Part shown: positions 55,653 through 63,980 of the stretch, in pieces
Layout of the letters: every line of letters starts with the position of its first letter
How positions within the stretch are numbered: the stretch's first letter is position 1
NCBI RefSeq assembly: GCF_000014065.1
Contig: NC_008044.1
Span: 1,325,501-1,389,500, forward strand
Direction: 5' to 3'
Source of the DNA: Ruegeria sp. TM1040
GTDB lineage: Bacteria > Pseudomonadota > Alphaproteobacteria > Rhodobacterales > Rhodobacteraceae
DNA length: 64,000 nucleotides
Program-made: the position numbers and the translations under genes
The notes under the pieces: model-generated
Told to the model about the DNA's origin: nothing
Seen by the model: only the letters and a program-made list of their open reading frames with translations
The model's database searches: none

Positions 55653-56159
55653 TTAGATGCCCAGCGCGGCGCGCTGCTCTGCCAGATGATCGACGCCGTC
55701 GATGATCCGCTTCATATTGATCACGTCGATATCGCAAACGACGCGCGGCCCGACGGTTTCCTTAAACGCTTCAAGCGTCATGCTTACAGTGAGGGTCGCA
55801 GACTGCCCGGGCGACCAGGTGCCACGATCAGGGGTGATGATCTTTCCCCGCATGTTGTGGATTACCGGCGTGACGGTGCCATCCTCGCTTTCCAGAGCGC
55901 CGCGCGCGGTGATCTGGATCCGACGCCCCGGCGCGATACCCCAGAGGGCCAACACGTCTGCGCTGTAGTTGCGCAACACAAACGAGGTGGTCATCTTTTC
56001 CATGCCCATATCGAGATCGATCGGGCCGTTCATACCACCGCCGCGGTATTCCTCGGTTGCGATAGACGGGCTTGGCGGGGTGTAGTCGCCCAGCTCACCA
56101 GCAAAGCCCCGCCCGTCAACGAACAGATTGAAGTTTTTCAGAATGTTGCGAATAGACAT
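55653..56159 (-). CDS. FII: Phage major tail tube protein gpFII
   Basis: A 168-residue tube subunit. It starts MSIRNILKNFNLFVDGRG and has GGGMNGPIDLDMGMEKM near residue 40 and the beta-rich RGKIITPDRGTWSPGQSATLTVSMTLE-like middle; size agrees with P2 FII (172 aa). Its start shares one base with the sheath gene stop. Confidence 0.96.
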   Translation of the reverse strand: MSIRNILKNFNLFVDGRGFAGELGDYTPPSPSIATEEYRGGGMNGPIDLDMGMEKMTTSFVLRNYSADVLALWGIAPGRRIQITARGALESEDGTVTPVIHNMRGKIITPDRGTWSPGQSATLTVSMTLEAFKETVGPRVVCDIDVINMKRIIDGVDHLAEQRAALGI

Positions 56160-57376
56160 TAGCCCAGCGCCTCCGTGATGTACTCATTTGTCAGGTGAGA
56201 GCGGAAGGTCACCCGCTCGGCTGGGTACACGGGTGTAAAGTCAAAGTTGAACCACACCTGCCCGTTGGCAATGCTCTCGGGGGTGTTCAAATCCGGATCA
56301 GCCCAGCACGTACCACCGAGGATCGCACCTTGCGCAACCAGCCCCGCGATAAAGGCGTTCACCCCTTCGACCACGTCCTCGATGTAGGTCTTGGAAATCC
56401 CACGGTCCACGGCCCAAAGATGCGTGCGCTGGATGCTTTCATTCAACACATCTGCGGTGCGCCGCACACAGAGGTATTGCCACTTTGGATCGGCTGTGGG
56501 CGCGCGGTTCCCCCAAAGGCGGAACCCGTCCTGACGGATGATCGTAGCGACGTCATTGCTGTTGAGCAGGTTCGCTCGGCTTGCCTGATCGCCCAGCTTG
56601 AAATCAACCGGGCGCGAGGTCCCGATTATTCCAAAAATACCCTTATTTGAGGGCGATACCCAAAACCCTTCGTCATTGTCAGTGCGGGCAATCACACCAG
56701 CAACCCGGGCAGAGGCCGGTTCATTGACCACCTCACCTGCGCTGTCGAGAACCTTCACCCAAGGGTCAACGACATAGATGCGACCTGAAGTGCCCCAATC
56801 GCCAGCGTAAGTGTGTGCATCTGCGTCGGTCGTGTTCGGCCCGTCTGCGATGATCACCGCGCCGATACGGTTAGCAATGCCTTCCAACTCGGCGACCACC
56901 GGGTTCGCAAGATAGGAGCCGGGATTTCCTGCGTCCTCTGGGCGCTGATGCGTCCAACCTGGGGCGATAAGGATGCGCGGTGCAAACCCCACGACGCTCT
57001 CCGCACCAGACAGCGCATGCACACCCTCAAATTGCCCGTCCGTCGCATTCACGCCGCCGATCACATTGGCGAGCGTTGCTGCTTCATCGACGCCCTCGTC
57101 AACGCGCACAACGATCACAACCGCGCCGATCTGGTCAAAGATCCCGTCGAGCGCAGCAGGAAGCGTTCCACCGCCGGTGCCGTCGTCGGTGGTGTCGAGC
57201 TTTGCCGCCTCAAGGCGGCTGCCTGCGACCAGTACCGGTGTATTCAGCGGAAAGGCAGTTTCGTCAGCCGCAGGCGCAGTCCCAACAATACCGATCACAC
57301 TGGTCGGGATCGCTTGGATCGGGCGCGGACCCGTGTCGATCTCGAGAACCTCGACGCCGTGAAGAAACCCAGCCAT
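56159..57376 (-). CDS. FI: Phage tail sheath protein gpFI
   Basis: A 405-residue contractile sheath subunit. The start MAGFLHGVEVLEIDTGPRPI, the central IGAVIIADGPNTTDADA block, VIARTDNDEGFWVSPSNKGI near 225 and the C-terminal domain ending FRSHLTNEYITEALG are typical of P2 FI (396 aa). Start ATG 57376 follows GAGGGTAAA; the frame runs upstream to 57409 without similarity. A hairpin and an 18-nt repeat lie in the gap before it. Confidence 0.96.
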   Translation of the reverse strand: MAGFLHGVEVLEIDTGPRPIQAIPTSVIGIVGTAPAADETAFPLNTPVLVAGSRLEAAKLDTTDDGTGGGTLPAALDGIFDQIGAVVIVVRVDEGVDEAATLANVIGGVNATDGQFEGVHALSGAESVVGFAPRILIAPGWTHQRPEDAGNPGSYLANPVVAELEGIANRIGAVIIADGPNTTDADAHTYAGDWGTSGRIYVVDPWVKVLDSAGEVVNEPASARVAGVIARTDNDEGFWVSPSNKGIFGIIGTSRPVDFKLGDQASRANLLNSNDVATIIRQDGFRLWGNRAPTADPKWQYLCVRRTADVLNESIQRTHLWAVDRGISKTYIEDVVEGVNAFIAGLVAQGAILGGTCWADPDLNTPESIANGQVWFNFDFTPVYPAERVTFRSHLTNEYITEALG

Positions 57377-57433
57377 TTTACCCTCGCTGCAAATTGCATG
57401 TTGCTGCAATCATCGCGAGCGCGAGCGATAAGC

Positions 57434-57451
57434 GCCTCTGGCGGTTTTCCT
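57434..57451. repeat. 18-nt direct repeat, copy 1
   Basis: GCCTCTGGCGGTTTTCCT, identical to 62216–62233 and in the same orientation. It lies in the 113-nt gap between the DUF1353 gene and the sheath gene. Part of it also forms a hairpin, CCTCTGGC (57435–57442) with GCCAGAGG (57460–57467). Confidence 0.85.
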
Positions 57452-57489
57452 TCGGTATAGCCAGAGGGTCAGATTCCCAATGCCGAGAT

Positions 57490-57849
57490 TCACAGTCCCA
57501 ATGCAGATTGACCTAAGCGGCGGGCCCACATCGCGACAAAAGCGATGGTCGTGCGAAGTGGGGGCGCATGATCGCTCAAAGCAGCTGCTCGCCATTGTGC
57601 GTCGGCCTCGAAAGCGCGAGATCCGTTCTCGAGAAGCGTGTCATGTATCAATGCCGCTTTAAGGTAATAGGGATCATCTGGCGACCAGATCCATTGCAAA
57701 ACGCGAGGTACAGAGCTTTCAAATTCACGGCCCGGCGGAATTGTCAGAACAAATGGTGATGTTTTCCACATCAGGTGCCAGGTTACGGTTCGCGTGGTTA
57801 CATAGCCACGCGAACCACCCTTGATGCACCATGACGTATCAAGCGCCAT
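57490..57849 (-). CDS. DUF1353 family phage protein
   Basis: A 119-residue protein of the DUF1353 group seen in tailed phages. The pattern VTIPPGREFESSVPRVLQWIW-like (PPG..ESSVPR, near residues 38–55) and AALIHDTLLENG near 67 with its His-Asp pair are family hallmarks. Function is unknown; a cell-wall or membrane role has been guessed for some members. GAGG before ATG 57849 lies in the end of the upstream gene. Confidence 0.75.
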   Translation of the reverse strand: MALDTSWCIKGGSRGYVTTRTVTWHLMWKTSPFVLTIPPGREFESSVPRVLQWIWSPDDPYYLKAALIHDTLLENGSRAFEADAQWRAAALSDHAPPLRTTIAFVAMWARRLGQSALGL

Positions 57850-58350
57850 TTATGCCTCGACACCGCTCGAGATTTCCGCCTTTCGTTCTGGCGTCAAAAG
57901 CCCAGCTGCAACCAGCAGATCTAGTCCCGCCTGAATTTGCGGATTACCCAGATCAACATTGTCAGTTGGTGCGAGCGCATCAATCCGCTGCAACATGACT
58001 GCCAATTTGGCGACCCCCATCAAGCGAGCCTTTTCCGGCGCATCTGCGGCGTTAAGCTTGTCAGAGGTGACCTGTTCAGATGCCGCGATACGGATCATTG
58101 CTTCCTCATCAGGGGTAAACAGACCGTAGTATTCGGTGCGGGTTACACTGGTTCGCATTTGCCCAGAGTTCGGCTCATTTGATGGTCCCGGCTCAGGTGG
58201 CGCTACCCAAGTGCCTTGCGCATCGCGCCGCCAGCCTAGCCCTACTTCGTCCGGCACCGCTTCGAACTGCGCAGCAATGCTGGGGTGAAATGCTGTCTCG
58301 GGTGCAGGATGCACATCGACTGCAACGTCGTTTTGAATGCGCGCTTTCAT
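57850..58350 (-). CDS. Tail-fibre-associated protein of unknown family
   Basis: A 166-residue protein. The N-terminal part has a VPDEVGLGWRRDAQGTWVAPPEP segment, similar to the short 'dgtf' motif of tail-fibre assembly proteins. The C-terminal half is helical, containing TPDEEAMIRIAASE and LLVAAGLLTPERKAEI. Position just after the glycine-rich fibre gene fits an assembly chaperone, but the family is not recognised. Start ATG 58350 with GGAG upstream. Confidence 0.6.
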   Translation of the reverse strand: MKARIQNDVAVDVHPAPETAFHPSIAAQFEAVPDEVGLGWRRDAQGTWVAPPEPGPSNEPNSGQMRTSVTRTEYYGLFTPDEEAMIRIAASEQVTSDKLNAADAPEKARLMGVAKLAVMLQRIDALAPTDNVDLGNPQIQAGLDLLVAAGLLTPERKAEISSGVEA

Positions 58351-58351
58351 T

Positions 58352-59359
58352 TTACCACTCCACAATCACGAGGCCATGTCCGCCTTTGCCGCCATCACCG
58401 CGGGCGCCGCCGCCACCGCCGCCAATGCCGCCGTGGTTGCGACCTCCGGAGAACCCGCCGCCCGCACCGCCACCAATACCGCCGCGACCACCGTGGTGTG
58501 ATGTTGTATTCCAACCACCGCCACCGCCGCCGCCAATCCCTCCCGGAGCGCCTTGATACTCAGTGCCCTCTCCACCGCCGCCAACGAACCCATCAAACGG
58601 AAATCGTAGAACAGCGTTTATCGGGTTGAAGGACGTGTAGGGGTTCTCGGATGAGCTTGCGCGCTCTATTCCGGCCTGATGGCCAAGAATGTCGGGCGCA
58701 CCGAAATTGTCGCTCTCATGCCAGCCGTGGTGGTGCAAGTCTGCTAGGCCAAATGGCCCACCGCCACCATAAGCGAAGCTGTGACCGTTGTTCACGCCTG
58801 CCCCGCCCGATTGGACAAACGCGGCGCTATTGCCGCCATTTCCAAGCTGTGATCCAGCGCCCCCGCCCCCAGTTCTCTGGGCTTGCCCCGACACCCCGCC
58901 CGATGCCTGAAAGTCGCCACCAAAGCCTTGGCCTCCGACCGTGGGCGTGTTGCTGTCGTCGGATGCAGTGCCGCCCGTGGCCGAAATCAAAGCGCCAAAA
59001 GACGACGTGCCGCCCGAAGTTGGGAAATCGCCACCGTCGCCGCCTTGCCCCACCGTTACGTCGAAGCTGTCGCCCGGTGTGACGTCAAAAACGCCATGTG
59101 CATAACCACCTCCGGCTCCGCCGTAGCCGTCATTGCCGCGCCCGCCGCCGCCGGGGCCAACAACACGCACACGTAGACTTGTGACACCTGCGGGAACGAT
59201 GAAGATGTGTGTCCCGGGCTGTTGGAAACAACTCCACATGCCCGAGCCGAACTCGCCCATGTAGCCTGCCGGTAGGATTTTCTGGCCCGAAATTGTATTG
59301 GTTCCGATCCCCACTGCTGCTGCGCTAGCTTGTTCCGAACCTGATGCAAAACGCGCCAT
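58352..59359 (-). CDS. Glycine-rich tail fibre/adhesin-like protein
   Basis: A 335-residue protein, very rich in Gly, especially runs such as VGPGGGGRGNDGYGGAGGGY near 70–90 and IGGGGGGGWNTTSHHGGRGG near 285–305. The region from about residue 45 begins with FIVPAGVTSLRVRVVGPGGGG, a common start of glycine-rich phage domains. Such repeats can fold as polyglycine-II helices that carry receptor-binding loops in phage adhesins (known for S16 gp38); that fold is inferred. Likely host-recognition part. The C-terminus LVIVEW is also usual. Confidence 0.75.
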   Translation of the reverse strand: MARFASGSEQASAAAVGIGTNTISGQKILPAGYMGEFGSGMWSCFQQPGTHIFIVPAGVTSLRVRVVGPGGGGRGNDGYGGAGGGYAHGVFDVTPGDSFDVTVGQGGDGGDFPTSGGTSSFGALISATGGTASDDSNTPTVGGQGFGGDFQASGGVSGQAQRTGGGGAGSQLGNGGNSAAFVQSGGAGVNNGHSFAYGGGGPFGLADLHHHGWHESDNFGAPDILGHQAGIERASSSENPYTSFNPINAVLRFPFDGFVGGGGEGTEYQGAPGGIGGGGGGGWNTTSHHGGRGGIGGGAGGGFSGGRNHGGIGGGGGGARGDGGKGGHGLVIVEW

Positions 59360-59679
59360 CAGACGTCCTCCTCATAACCTGAAACCCTCACATCCACTGT
59401 GTCGGTGGAAGCTTGGACATAGATCACCTCACCCGCCGCCATCGGTTCATTGGTGCGGAGAAGTGGGTTGGCAAGGGACACAGAATGTCCGGTTTCAATC
59501 CAGTCACCATCAGCAGGCGCGCTACCATCCGTGATCGCAATTTTTACGGTTGCCGCATCGGGTCCATGATTTGCCACGTTGATATTGATTGCCGCACCAG
59601 TTGCAGCCGGAACGGTATAGAGGGCGGTGTTTACACCCGCCGACAACCTCGCTCGCGCCTTGATAAATCCGCTCGCCAT
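59359..59679 (-). CDS. Small beta-rich phage protein next to the fibre
   Basis: A 106-residue protein, Ala/Val/Thr-rich with alternating polar and apolar residues, suggesting a beta-sandwich (VNTALYTVPAATGAAININVANHG and PMAAGEVIYVQAS). No signal peptide. I do not recognise a family with certainty; similar small proteins are found near tail fibres. It overlaps the fibre gene by one base. Confidence 0.65.
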   Translation of the reverse strand: MASGFIKARARLSAGVNTALYTVPAATGAAININVANHGPDAATVKIAITDGSAPADGDWIETGHSVSLANPLLRTNEPMAAGEVIYVQASTDTVDVRVSGYEEDV

Positions 59680-59680
59680 G

Positions 59681-60409
59681 TTAGCGACCTCCGAGGTAAG
59701 CGCGCCGTGCGCGCGTGGGTTTCAAGAGATTGGCCACGGTATCCGCATAGTTTTCATCATTGGCGATGGCAGCGGCGATCTCGGACAGCGTGTTCAAAGC
59801 TTCGGGCGCGCCAGCCACCAAATCATTTACGGCCTGATCCAGAACCAATTTGACCGCATGTGGCGACATGATTGTGTCTGTGCTGACACCCGCAATGGCC
59901 TGCGGATCGGTTGCAAATTTGGCAGAGACTTGGCCATCAACATAATTGATCACCCATGCCGTCGTGGCCGTCACCACTGCTGGATCAATAGTGAGGTTGA
60001 TTGTGCCTGCATTGGCGACAAGGAACTCGATACGGACCAGGGTGTCCGAAAACGCGCCATCGGCGGGCACCGGCTTGTATGTCTCCGGCAGGTTGCCGAC
60101 TACAAAAAGTGTGCCATCATCTGTAAAAAGGCCCACCTCGCGCATAACAAAAGCGCCCGTTGCGGCGGGGATCACAAGCTCGGCGGCATATTTGGTGGGC
60201 TGGCCAATCGGATCGGGCTGATAGACGCGATTGATCGCGGCCCGAAACACCTCTCCCGCGAGGCCAGTCATAGCCGGATCAGGGACAATTGCCGCGCCAC
60301 CACCGTCGCCCACCGCCATATCGCCGAGGGTGATCAGCGCCCCCTCTCCCTGAGCTTGCGCCAAAAGCGCCAGTCCTGCGGTGGTGTGAATTGCAACTAT
60401 CTGTGTCAT
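59681..60409 (-). CDS. Tail-collar/fibre protein with gpH-type N-terminus
   Basis: A 242-residue protein. The first 150 residues match the N-terminal collar domain of P2 gpH-like fibres: ITLGDMAVGDGGGA near 27, ELVIPAATGAFVMREVGLFTDDG near 75 and VRIEFLVANAGTINLTIDPA near 125. The rest carries LKPTRARRAY near its end and an ALNTLSEIAAAIAND helix typical of fibre shafts. It is far shorter than P2 gpH (669 aa), so receptor binding is probably left to the glycine-rich protein downstream. Confidence 0.88.
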   Translation of the reverse strand: MTQIVAIHTTAGLALLAQAQGEGALITLGDMAVGDGGGAAIVPDPAMTGLAGEVFRAAINRVYQPDPIGQPTKYAAELVIPAATGAFVMREVGLFTDDGTLFVVGNLPETYKPVPADGAFSDTLVRIEFLVANAGTINLTIDPAVVTATTAWVINYVDGQVSAKFATDPQAIAGVSTDTIMSPHAVKLVLDQAVNDLVAGAPEALNTLSEIAAAIANDENYADTVANLLKPTRARRAYLGGR

Positions 60410-60419
60410 CTTACCCCCT

Positions 60420-60953
60420 TCATGCTGCGCTCACGGTGATCTCTTGCCCCACCACTACCGCCGCTGCGGCGACGGGTTCAGAGACTGTTGCGGTCGAGAT
60501 TTGAACTGATGTTAGGTGCGCCCGAATAGGCTTTGATTCATCAACTGCGCGCAGTGCGCGCTGGATACTCTCAGGGCTGTTAAAGTCGCGCACAGCATCA
60601 AGCTTGAGTGCAAAAGTATGGGGTGCCCTTCGCGGATCTGCCTGAAACCACTCCACGATTTCAGGCACAAACCCAATCGCCTCGAGCGCCTCAGCGACTG
60701 CACCCCGTGTCCCTTTTCGTTGATGGACCACAAAAGAGCGGCGAATAACCTCACGCTTTGCAGGCTCGCTCCAAGAAGGATCCCACTCATCTACAGAGAG
60801 AGAAAAGGCCAACCATGGCAAAAGCTCAACCGGGCAACGATCAGGATCCCAGATTTCGCGGAGCGGCGCTGTCGTGAAGAGAGGCGGCCCGCTAACTGCT
60901 TCCAAAGCGCGTTCCTGCGTCGTTGCGTTATGCGGCAGAAGGCTTTCAGGCAT
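60420..60953 (-). CDS. I: Phage baseplate protein gpI
   Basis: A 177-residue baseplate wedge protein, as long as P2 gpI (176). Seen are SLLPHNATTQERALEAVSG at the start, IWDPDRCPVELLPWLAFSLSVDEWD near 45–70 and VVHQRKGTRGAVAEALEAIG near 88. The start is ATG 60953, overlapping gpJ by 8 nt; the frame extends to 61007 inside gpJ but is not conserved. Confidence 0.95.
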   Translation of the reverse strand: MPESLLPHNATTQERALEAVSGPPLFTTAPLREIWDPDRCPVELLPWLAFSLSVDEWDPSWSEPAKREVIRRSFVVHQRKGTRGAVAEALEAIGFVPEIVEWFQADPRRAPHTFALKLDAVRDFNSPESIQRALRAVDESKPIRAHLTSVQISTATVSEPVAAAAVVVGQEITVSAA

Positions 60954-61845
60954 TGGTGCCCCCAATGCTAACTGAAACAGCAGAGCAGAATGCCGCCTCG
61001 CTTGCATCTACCAGAATATCTGCTGCAGGACTGATCAGCGCGACGTTCTGCACTCCTGGCTGATGAAGTGCAGCATAAAGCCCCGAAAGGGTAATATCTG
61101 CCCCGATACGGTGCTGCTGGCTTGCATACTCTAGTGCTGCGCGTTGAGCCGCGTCTCGCACAACCGCACTATCGGGTCCGGGTAAGACAGTAAGAACCGC
61201 CTCGATGGTATATCCGATGATTGCGGCCCCTTGGACAGTCACGAGATCCGTAAGCGGGCGCACATCATCCTTGTTCAAGGCAGCATCAACAGCAGTCAGC
61301 AGAGTTGCAGGCGCAGCACCATCGCCCGACCGGGAAAGAACCGTGACCAGCACCTCGCCCGGCGCGGGGCTTTGCACGCTGGCATCCCCGACGTCCGGAT
61401 CCGCGCCAAGTGCATGGAACACATAGGCACCCATCGGCCCCGCAGTGCTCAGCCCTTCAAATGCGAGGAACATTCGGCGGCGCAATGCGTCGTCGGTCTC
61501 AAGGACAGGGGGAACTGGCGGGAGAGCCTCAGGATCACCGGGATCGATCACCAATCGTTCAACAGCATAGCGGGCGGCAATATGGTCAAGATCAGAACCC
61601 GTCGCATAGGCAGGCATCACTGCTCGCGCTGCGTCGTTCCCCTGCTGAATAGTCAAGGTTCGATAAAACGCCGCGATCTCGAGGATTTTGTAGGCAGGGT
61701 CACTTTCGACCAGAGCGTCAAAAGCCGGATCTCTCTGCCTGAGCTCAGATAGCATTTCTGCGAGCGCGACTTCGTAGTCGATAGCCTGCAACACATCGGG
61801 CGCAGGCAACTGAGACAGATTGATTGATGCAAAGCCGCCAGCCAT
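60946..61845 (-). CDS. J: Phage baseplate assembly protein gpJ
   Basis: A 299-residue baseplate wedge protein of the gpJ/Mu gp47 type; P2 gpJ is 302. Landmarks are INLSQLPAPDVLQAIDYE at the start, ATGSDLDHIAARYAVERLV near 82–100 and DDALRRRMFLAFEGLSTAGP near 120. Shares one base with gpW. Confidence 0.96.
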   Translation of the reverse strand: MAGGFASINLSQLPAPDVLQAIDYEVALAEMLSELRQRDPAFDALVESDPAYKILEIAAFYRTLTIQQGNDAARAVMPAYATGSDLDHIAARYAVERLVIDPGDPEALPPVPPVLETDDALRRRMFLAFEGLSTAGPMGAYVFHALGADPDVGDASVQSPAPGEVLVTVLSRSGDGAAPATLLTAVDAALNKDDVRPLTDLVTVQGAAIIGYTIEAVLTVLPGPDSAVVRDAAQRAALEYASQQHRIGADITLSGLYAALHQPGVQNVALISPAADILVDASEAAFCSAVSVSIGGTNA

Positions 61846-62183
61846 CAGTTGAGCCCTATTCCTTCGAGAAACACAGGCTCACCTGTTGGAAGATACTGGC
61901 CCGCCAAAGCGATTACGATTGCGCCAGGTTCGGAACCCTCGAGCGAAACACTTTCCAGTTGAAGCCTTGGCTCCCACGTTTCGATGGCTTCGTAGGTCGC
62001 TGCCATCATATCTAGTCGAGTTGCGTCATTCATTGGCGCATCAACCAAGCGGTAAAGGCGACTTCCATAGTCGCGGCGCATCACACGGGTGCCAATCGGC
62101 GTTGTCAGGATGTCACGCACCGACTGACGCAGATGCGCCAGATCAGACATGTGTTTGCCAGTGGATGCGTCTATTCCAATCAT
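61845..62183 (-). CDS. W: Phage baseplate protein gpW (gp25-like)
   Basis: A 112-residue baseplate wedge protein of the T4 gp25 / P2 gpW family. It has LAHLRQSVRDILTTPIGTRV and MRRDYGSRLYRLVDAP, the strongest family blocks. The ribosome site before ATG 62183 is weak, so it may rely on the sequence around 62184–62233, which includes copy 2 of the 18-nt repeat. Confidence 0.95.
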   Translation of the reverse strand: MIGIDASTGKHMSDLAHLRQSVRDILTTPIGTRVMRRDYGSRLYRLVDAPMNDATRLDMMAATYEAIETWEPRLQLESVSLEGSEPGAIVIALAGQYLPTGEPVFLEGIGLN

Positions 62184-62215
62184 GGGCCGATCATTGCCGT
62201 GATCAGCTCCACTAG

Positions 62216-62233
62216 GCCTCTGGCGGTTTTCCT
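62216..62233. repeat. 18-nt direct repeat, copy 2
   Basis: GCCTCTGGCGGTTTTCCT, identical to 57434–57451, in the 48-nt gap between the PAAR and W genes; its last two bases overlap the PAAR stop codon. Confidence 0.85.
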
Positions 62234-62522
62234 ATCCACCCGCGAACACGTTCCCGGAGCCGCTCGCGACGGAGGAACCGCAATCGACGGGATCACCGAT
62301 GCGCCCAATCTGTTTGCCCTCAACGAACACGGTGCTCGACCCGGTGGCAAGGATGCCGCCATGGCAAATCGGTACTGGATTGCAATGAACCGACCAGCCA
62401 TCTCCCTGTCTGTGGACAGGCTTGCCGTTTGTATAGACGGAACCGCTACCGCCAGTGCTCGAGCGGGAAGGATAGTTGCCGTGGCCCGTGCAGGTGTCGC
62501 CTTTTCTGGTAACAGCCGGCAT
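62232..62522 (-). CDS. PAAR-domain spike-tip protein
   Basis: A 96-residue PAAR-like protein expected to cap the baseplate spike. It shows PAVTRKGDTCTGHGN at the start, then CHGG near 53–56 and DPVDCGSSVASGSGNVF near the end; Cys/His residues could bind a metal at the tip. P2 has no separate PAAR gene. It lies between V and W and overlaps the V stop by one base. Confidence 0.92.
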   Translation of the reverse strand: MPAVTRKGDTCTGHGNYPSRSSTGGSGSVYTNGKPVHRQGDGWSVHCNPVPICHGGILATGSSTVFVEGKQIGRIGDPVDCGSSVASGSGNVFAGG

Positions 62523-62899
62523 CAGTTCAGGTCGATCCTGGGTGCGCTAATCCGGATCCCGTTTTCATCGATCTCAATCGAGGAATCGCCGACTTGGATC
62601 TTGAACAACCCACCCGCTCCGGCTGTTGGAGGGTTAGAACTGCTGAAGGCCGAGCCGATGATTACGCCTTGCGCGGTGTCACCAGATTCCGACAAGACCA
62701 TGACCTGCTCGCCCTCCGACGGTGGAGCCCAGACGCTGATTGCCCCGGCGCGAAGCGGAAACCATGACAGCCAAGCGCTTTCGCTCTCGCCGCCGAAACT
62801 AACCTTCGCGCGAGCGGCGCCCGGGTCAACGGCGGTAATCACACCAAACCGCACGATCCCCTCGCGCACTTGTTCGTTTCTTGCCGCGCCATAGCTCAT
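62522..62899 (-). CDS. V: Phage baseplate spike protein gpV, short form
   Basis: A 125-residue gpV-type protein with an OB-fold domain: GVITAVDPGAARAKVSFGG near 20–38, then WLSWFPLRAG and GEQVMVLSESGDTAQGVIIGS near 65–85. It ends soon after (SIEIDENGIRIS), with a brief beta-helix segment only. P2 gpV is 211 aa and carries its own pointed tip; here the separate PAAR protein probably replaces it. Confidence 0.92.
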   Translation of the reverse strand: MSYGAARNEQVREGIVRFGVITAVDPGAARAKVSFGGESESAWLSWFPLRAGAISVWAPPSEGEQVMVLSESGDTAQGVIIGSAFSSSNPPTAGAGGLFKIQVGDSSIEIDENGIRISAPRIDLN

Positions 62900-63432
62900 A
62901 GCGGTGCCTCCACGGTTTCGGAATATTCATCCTCATTGCCTGGCCCGATATCTGGTGCCCAGCCTACATTTACCACCTCTGGAACGACGCCCTCGCCGGT
63001 CCACACGCTTTCGCCCAGATCGATCTGTTGATCCCATTCGACGGACCAGACCTCGAACTTGTCAAATTCAGGGTCGAAAGCATCAGGCCCGATATACGTC
63101 ACCTGTGCCGGACCAACCCTTTGCCCCCATCTCTGGCGATGAACTTTGGCGGCGAGCGCGGCCGTCAATTGGCGAACCTCACGTTTGACGCCCTCTGTGC
63201 GAAAGCCGAGGATAACGCGGGCGACCCATTTTGAAACGAAAGGCACCTGTTCGGTGCCGGGGTCTGCATCCGGATCGCCTTCTAGGTCGATCAGTTCGAC
63301 CAGTACCGCAGGCACCGGCAGGGCCTTTTTATCGAGGTCATAGTCACCGACAGTGGCGAGGTCAGGAAAGTCGGCCCTGATCTGGGCGAGTATTGCGTCG
63401 TGCATCGCGATCAGATCAACGTTTCTGGACAT
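62896..63432 (-). CDS. Gp37-like phage tail protein (possible tail terminator/completion protein)
   Basis: A 178-residue acidic protein, resembling the Gp37-like group of phage tail proteins by its layout: helical start LIAMHDAILAQIRADFPDLATVGDYD, central VLVELIDLEGDPDADPGTEQVPF and beta-rich VARVILGFRTEGVKREVRQLTA near 70–90, and a W-rich part. Position beside the minor tail Z-like gene fits a head-tail or tail-completion role. Family call is moderate. It overlaps V by 4 nt. Confidence 0.65.
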   Translation of the reverse strand: MSRNVDLIAMHDAILAQIRADFPDLATVGDYDLDKKALPVPAVLVELIDLEGDPDADPGTEQVPFVSKWVARVILGFRTEGVKREVRQLTAALAAKVHRQRWGQRVGPAQVTYIGPDAFDPEFDKFEVWSVEWDQQIDLGESVWTGEGVVPEVVNVGWAPDIGPGNEDEYSETVEAPL

Positions 63433-63980
63433 CAGCTACCCACTCCATAGATCGTACGGGCGCGCACCTCGGCCCGAAAATAGTGAAAGAATACCTCTTC
63501 GATCTCGTCAAAAACTTCGTCCTCGATAAAGGTTTGGGCCTCATCGTCGATAGGCATCCTCGCCTCTTTGATCGGATAGGCACGAGATCCGGCCCGCTGT
63601 TTGATCGTAGGGCGGCCCTTTGCATTTCTGCCAATGAACCCGCCCGGGAAATCGTGCCCGGCATAGCTGGCTCCTGTCGCCGTCCTGGACGCGCGGCCCT
63701 TGAAGGCTGACACCCGCATATCATTCAGGCCGAACCACATGCGAACGCTCCCCATGGCGCCATTCCGCTTGAACCGAAACCCTTGCAGGCGTCGGCGTAG
63801 CTCCGCAGCGGTGCGCAATTGCAGCTTGGTTCGCAGTCCCTTGCGCGAGCGAGTTTTCATGGTTTGCGCGGTTCGACGCAAGGCGCGGGAATAGGCGTTG
63901 CGCAGATCCTTTTCGCTGGCGTCAAACTCTTCGGCGATGCGCCTCAGTTCGCCTTGATCAAAATCGAAGGCAGCAAACAC
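63432..63980 (-). CDS. Phage minor tail protein Z-like
   Basis: A 182-residue basic protein. The segment NAYSRALRRTAQTMKTRSRKGLRTKLQLR-type helix (residues 29–56) and the later SVRMWFGLNDMRVSAFK and GHDFPGGFIGRNAKGRP blocks resemble the lambda minor tail protein Z family (PF06763), which helps complete tails or join them to heads. The window ends 20 nt beyond its start; a TGA at 63987–63985 on the - strand may be the stop codon of the gene upstream. Confidence 0.75.
   Translation of the reverse strand: MFAAFDFDQGELRRIAEEFDASEKDLRNAYSRALRRTAQTMKTRSRKGLRTKLQLRTAAELRRRLQGFRFKRNGAMGSVRMWFGLNDMRVSAFKGRASRTATGASYAGHDFPGGFIGRNAKGRPTIKQRAGSRAYPIKEARMPIDDEAQTFIEDEVFDEIEEVFFHYFRAEVRARTIYGVGS

Noticed and set aside
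57435-57467. Hairpin before the sheath gene as a transcription terminator
   Set aside because: The 8-bp stem with a long loop is not followed by a T-run on the transcribed - strand; it is better treated as part of the repeated 18-nt element.
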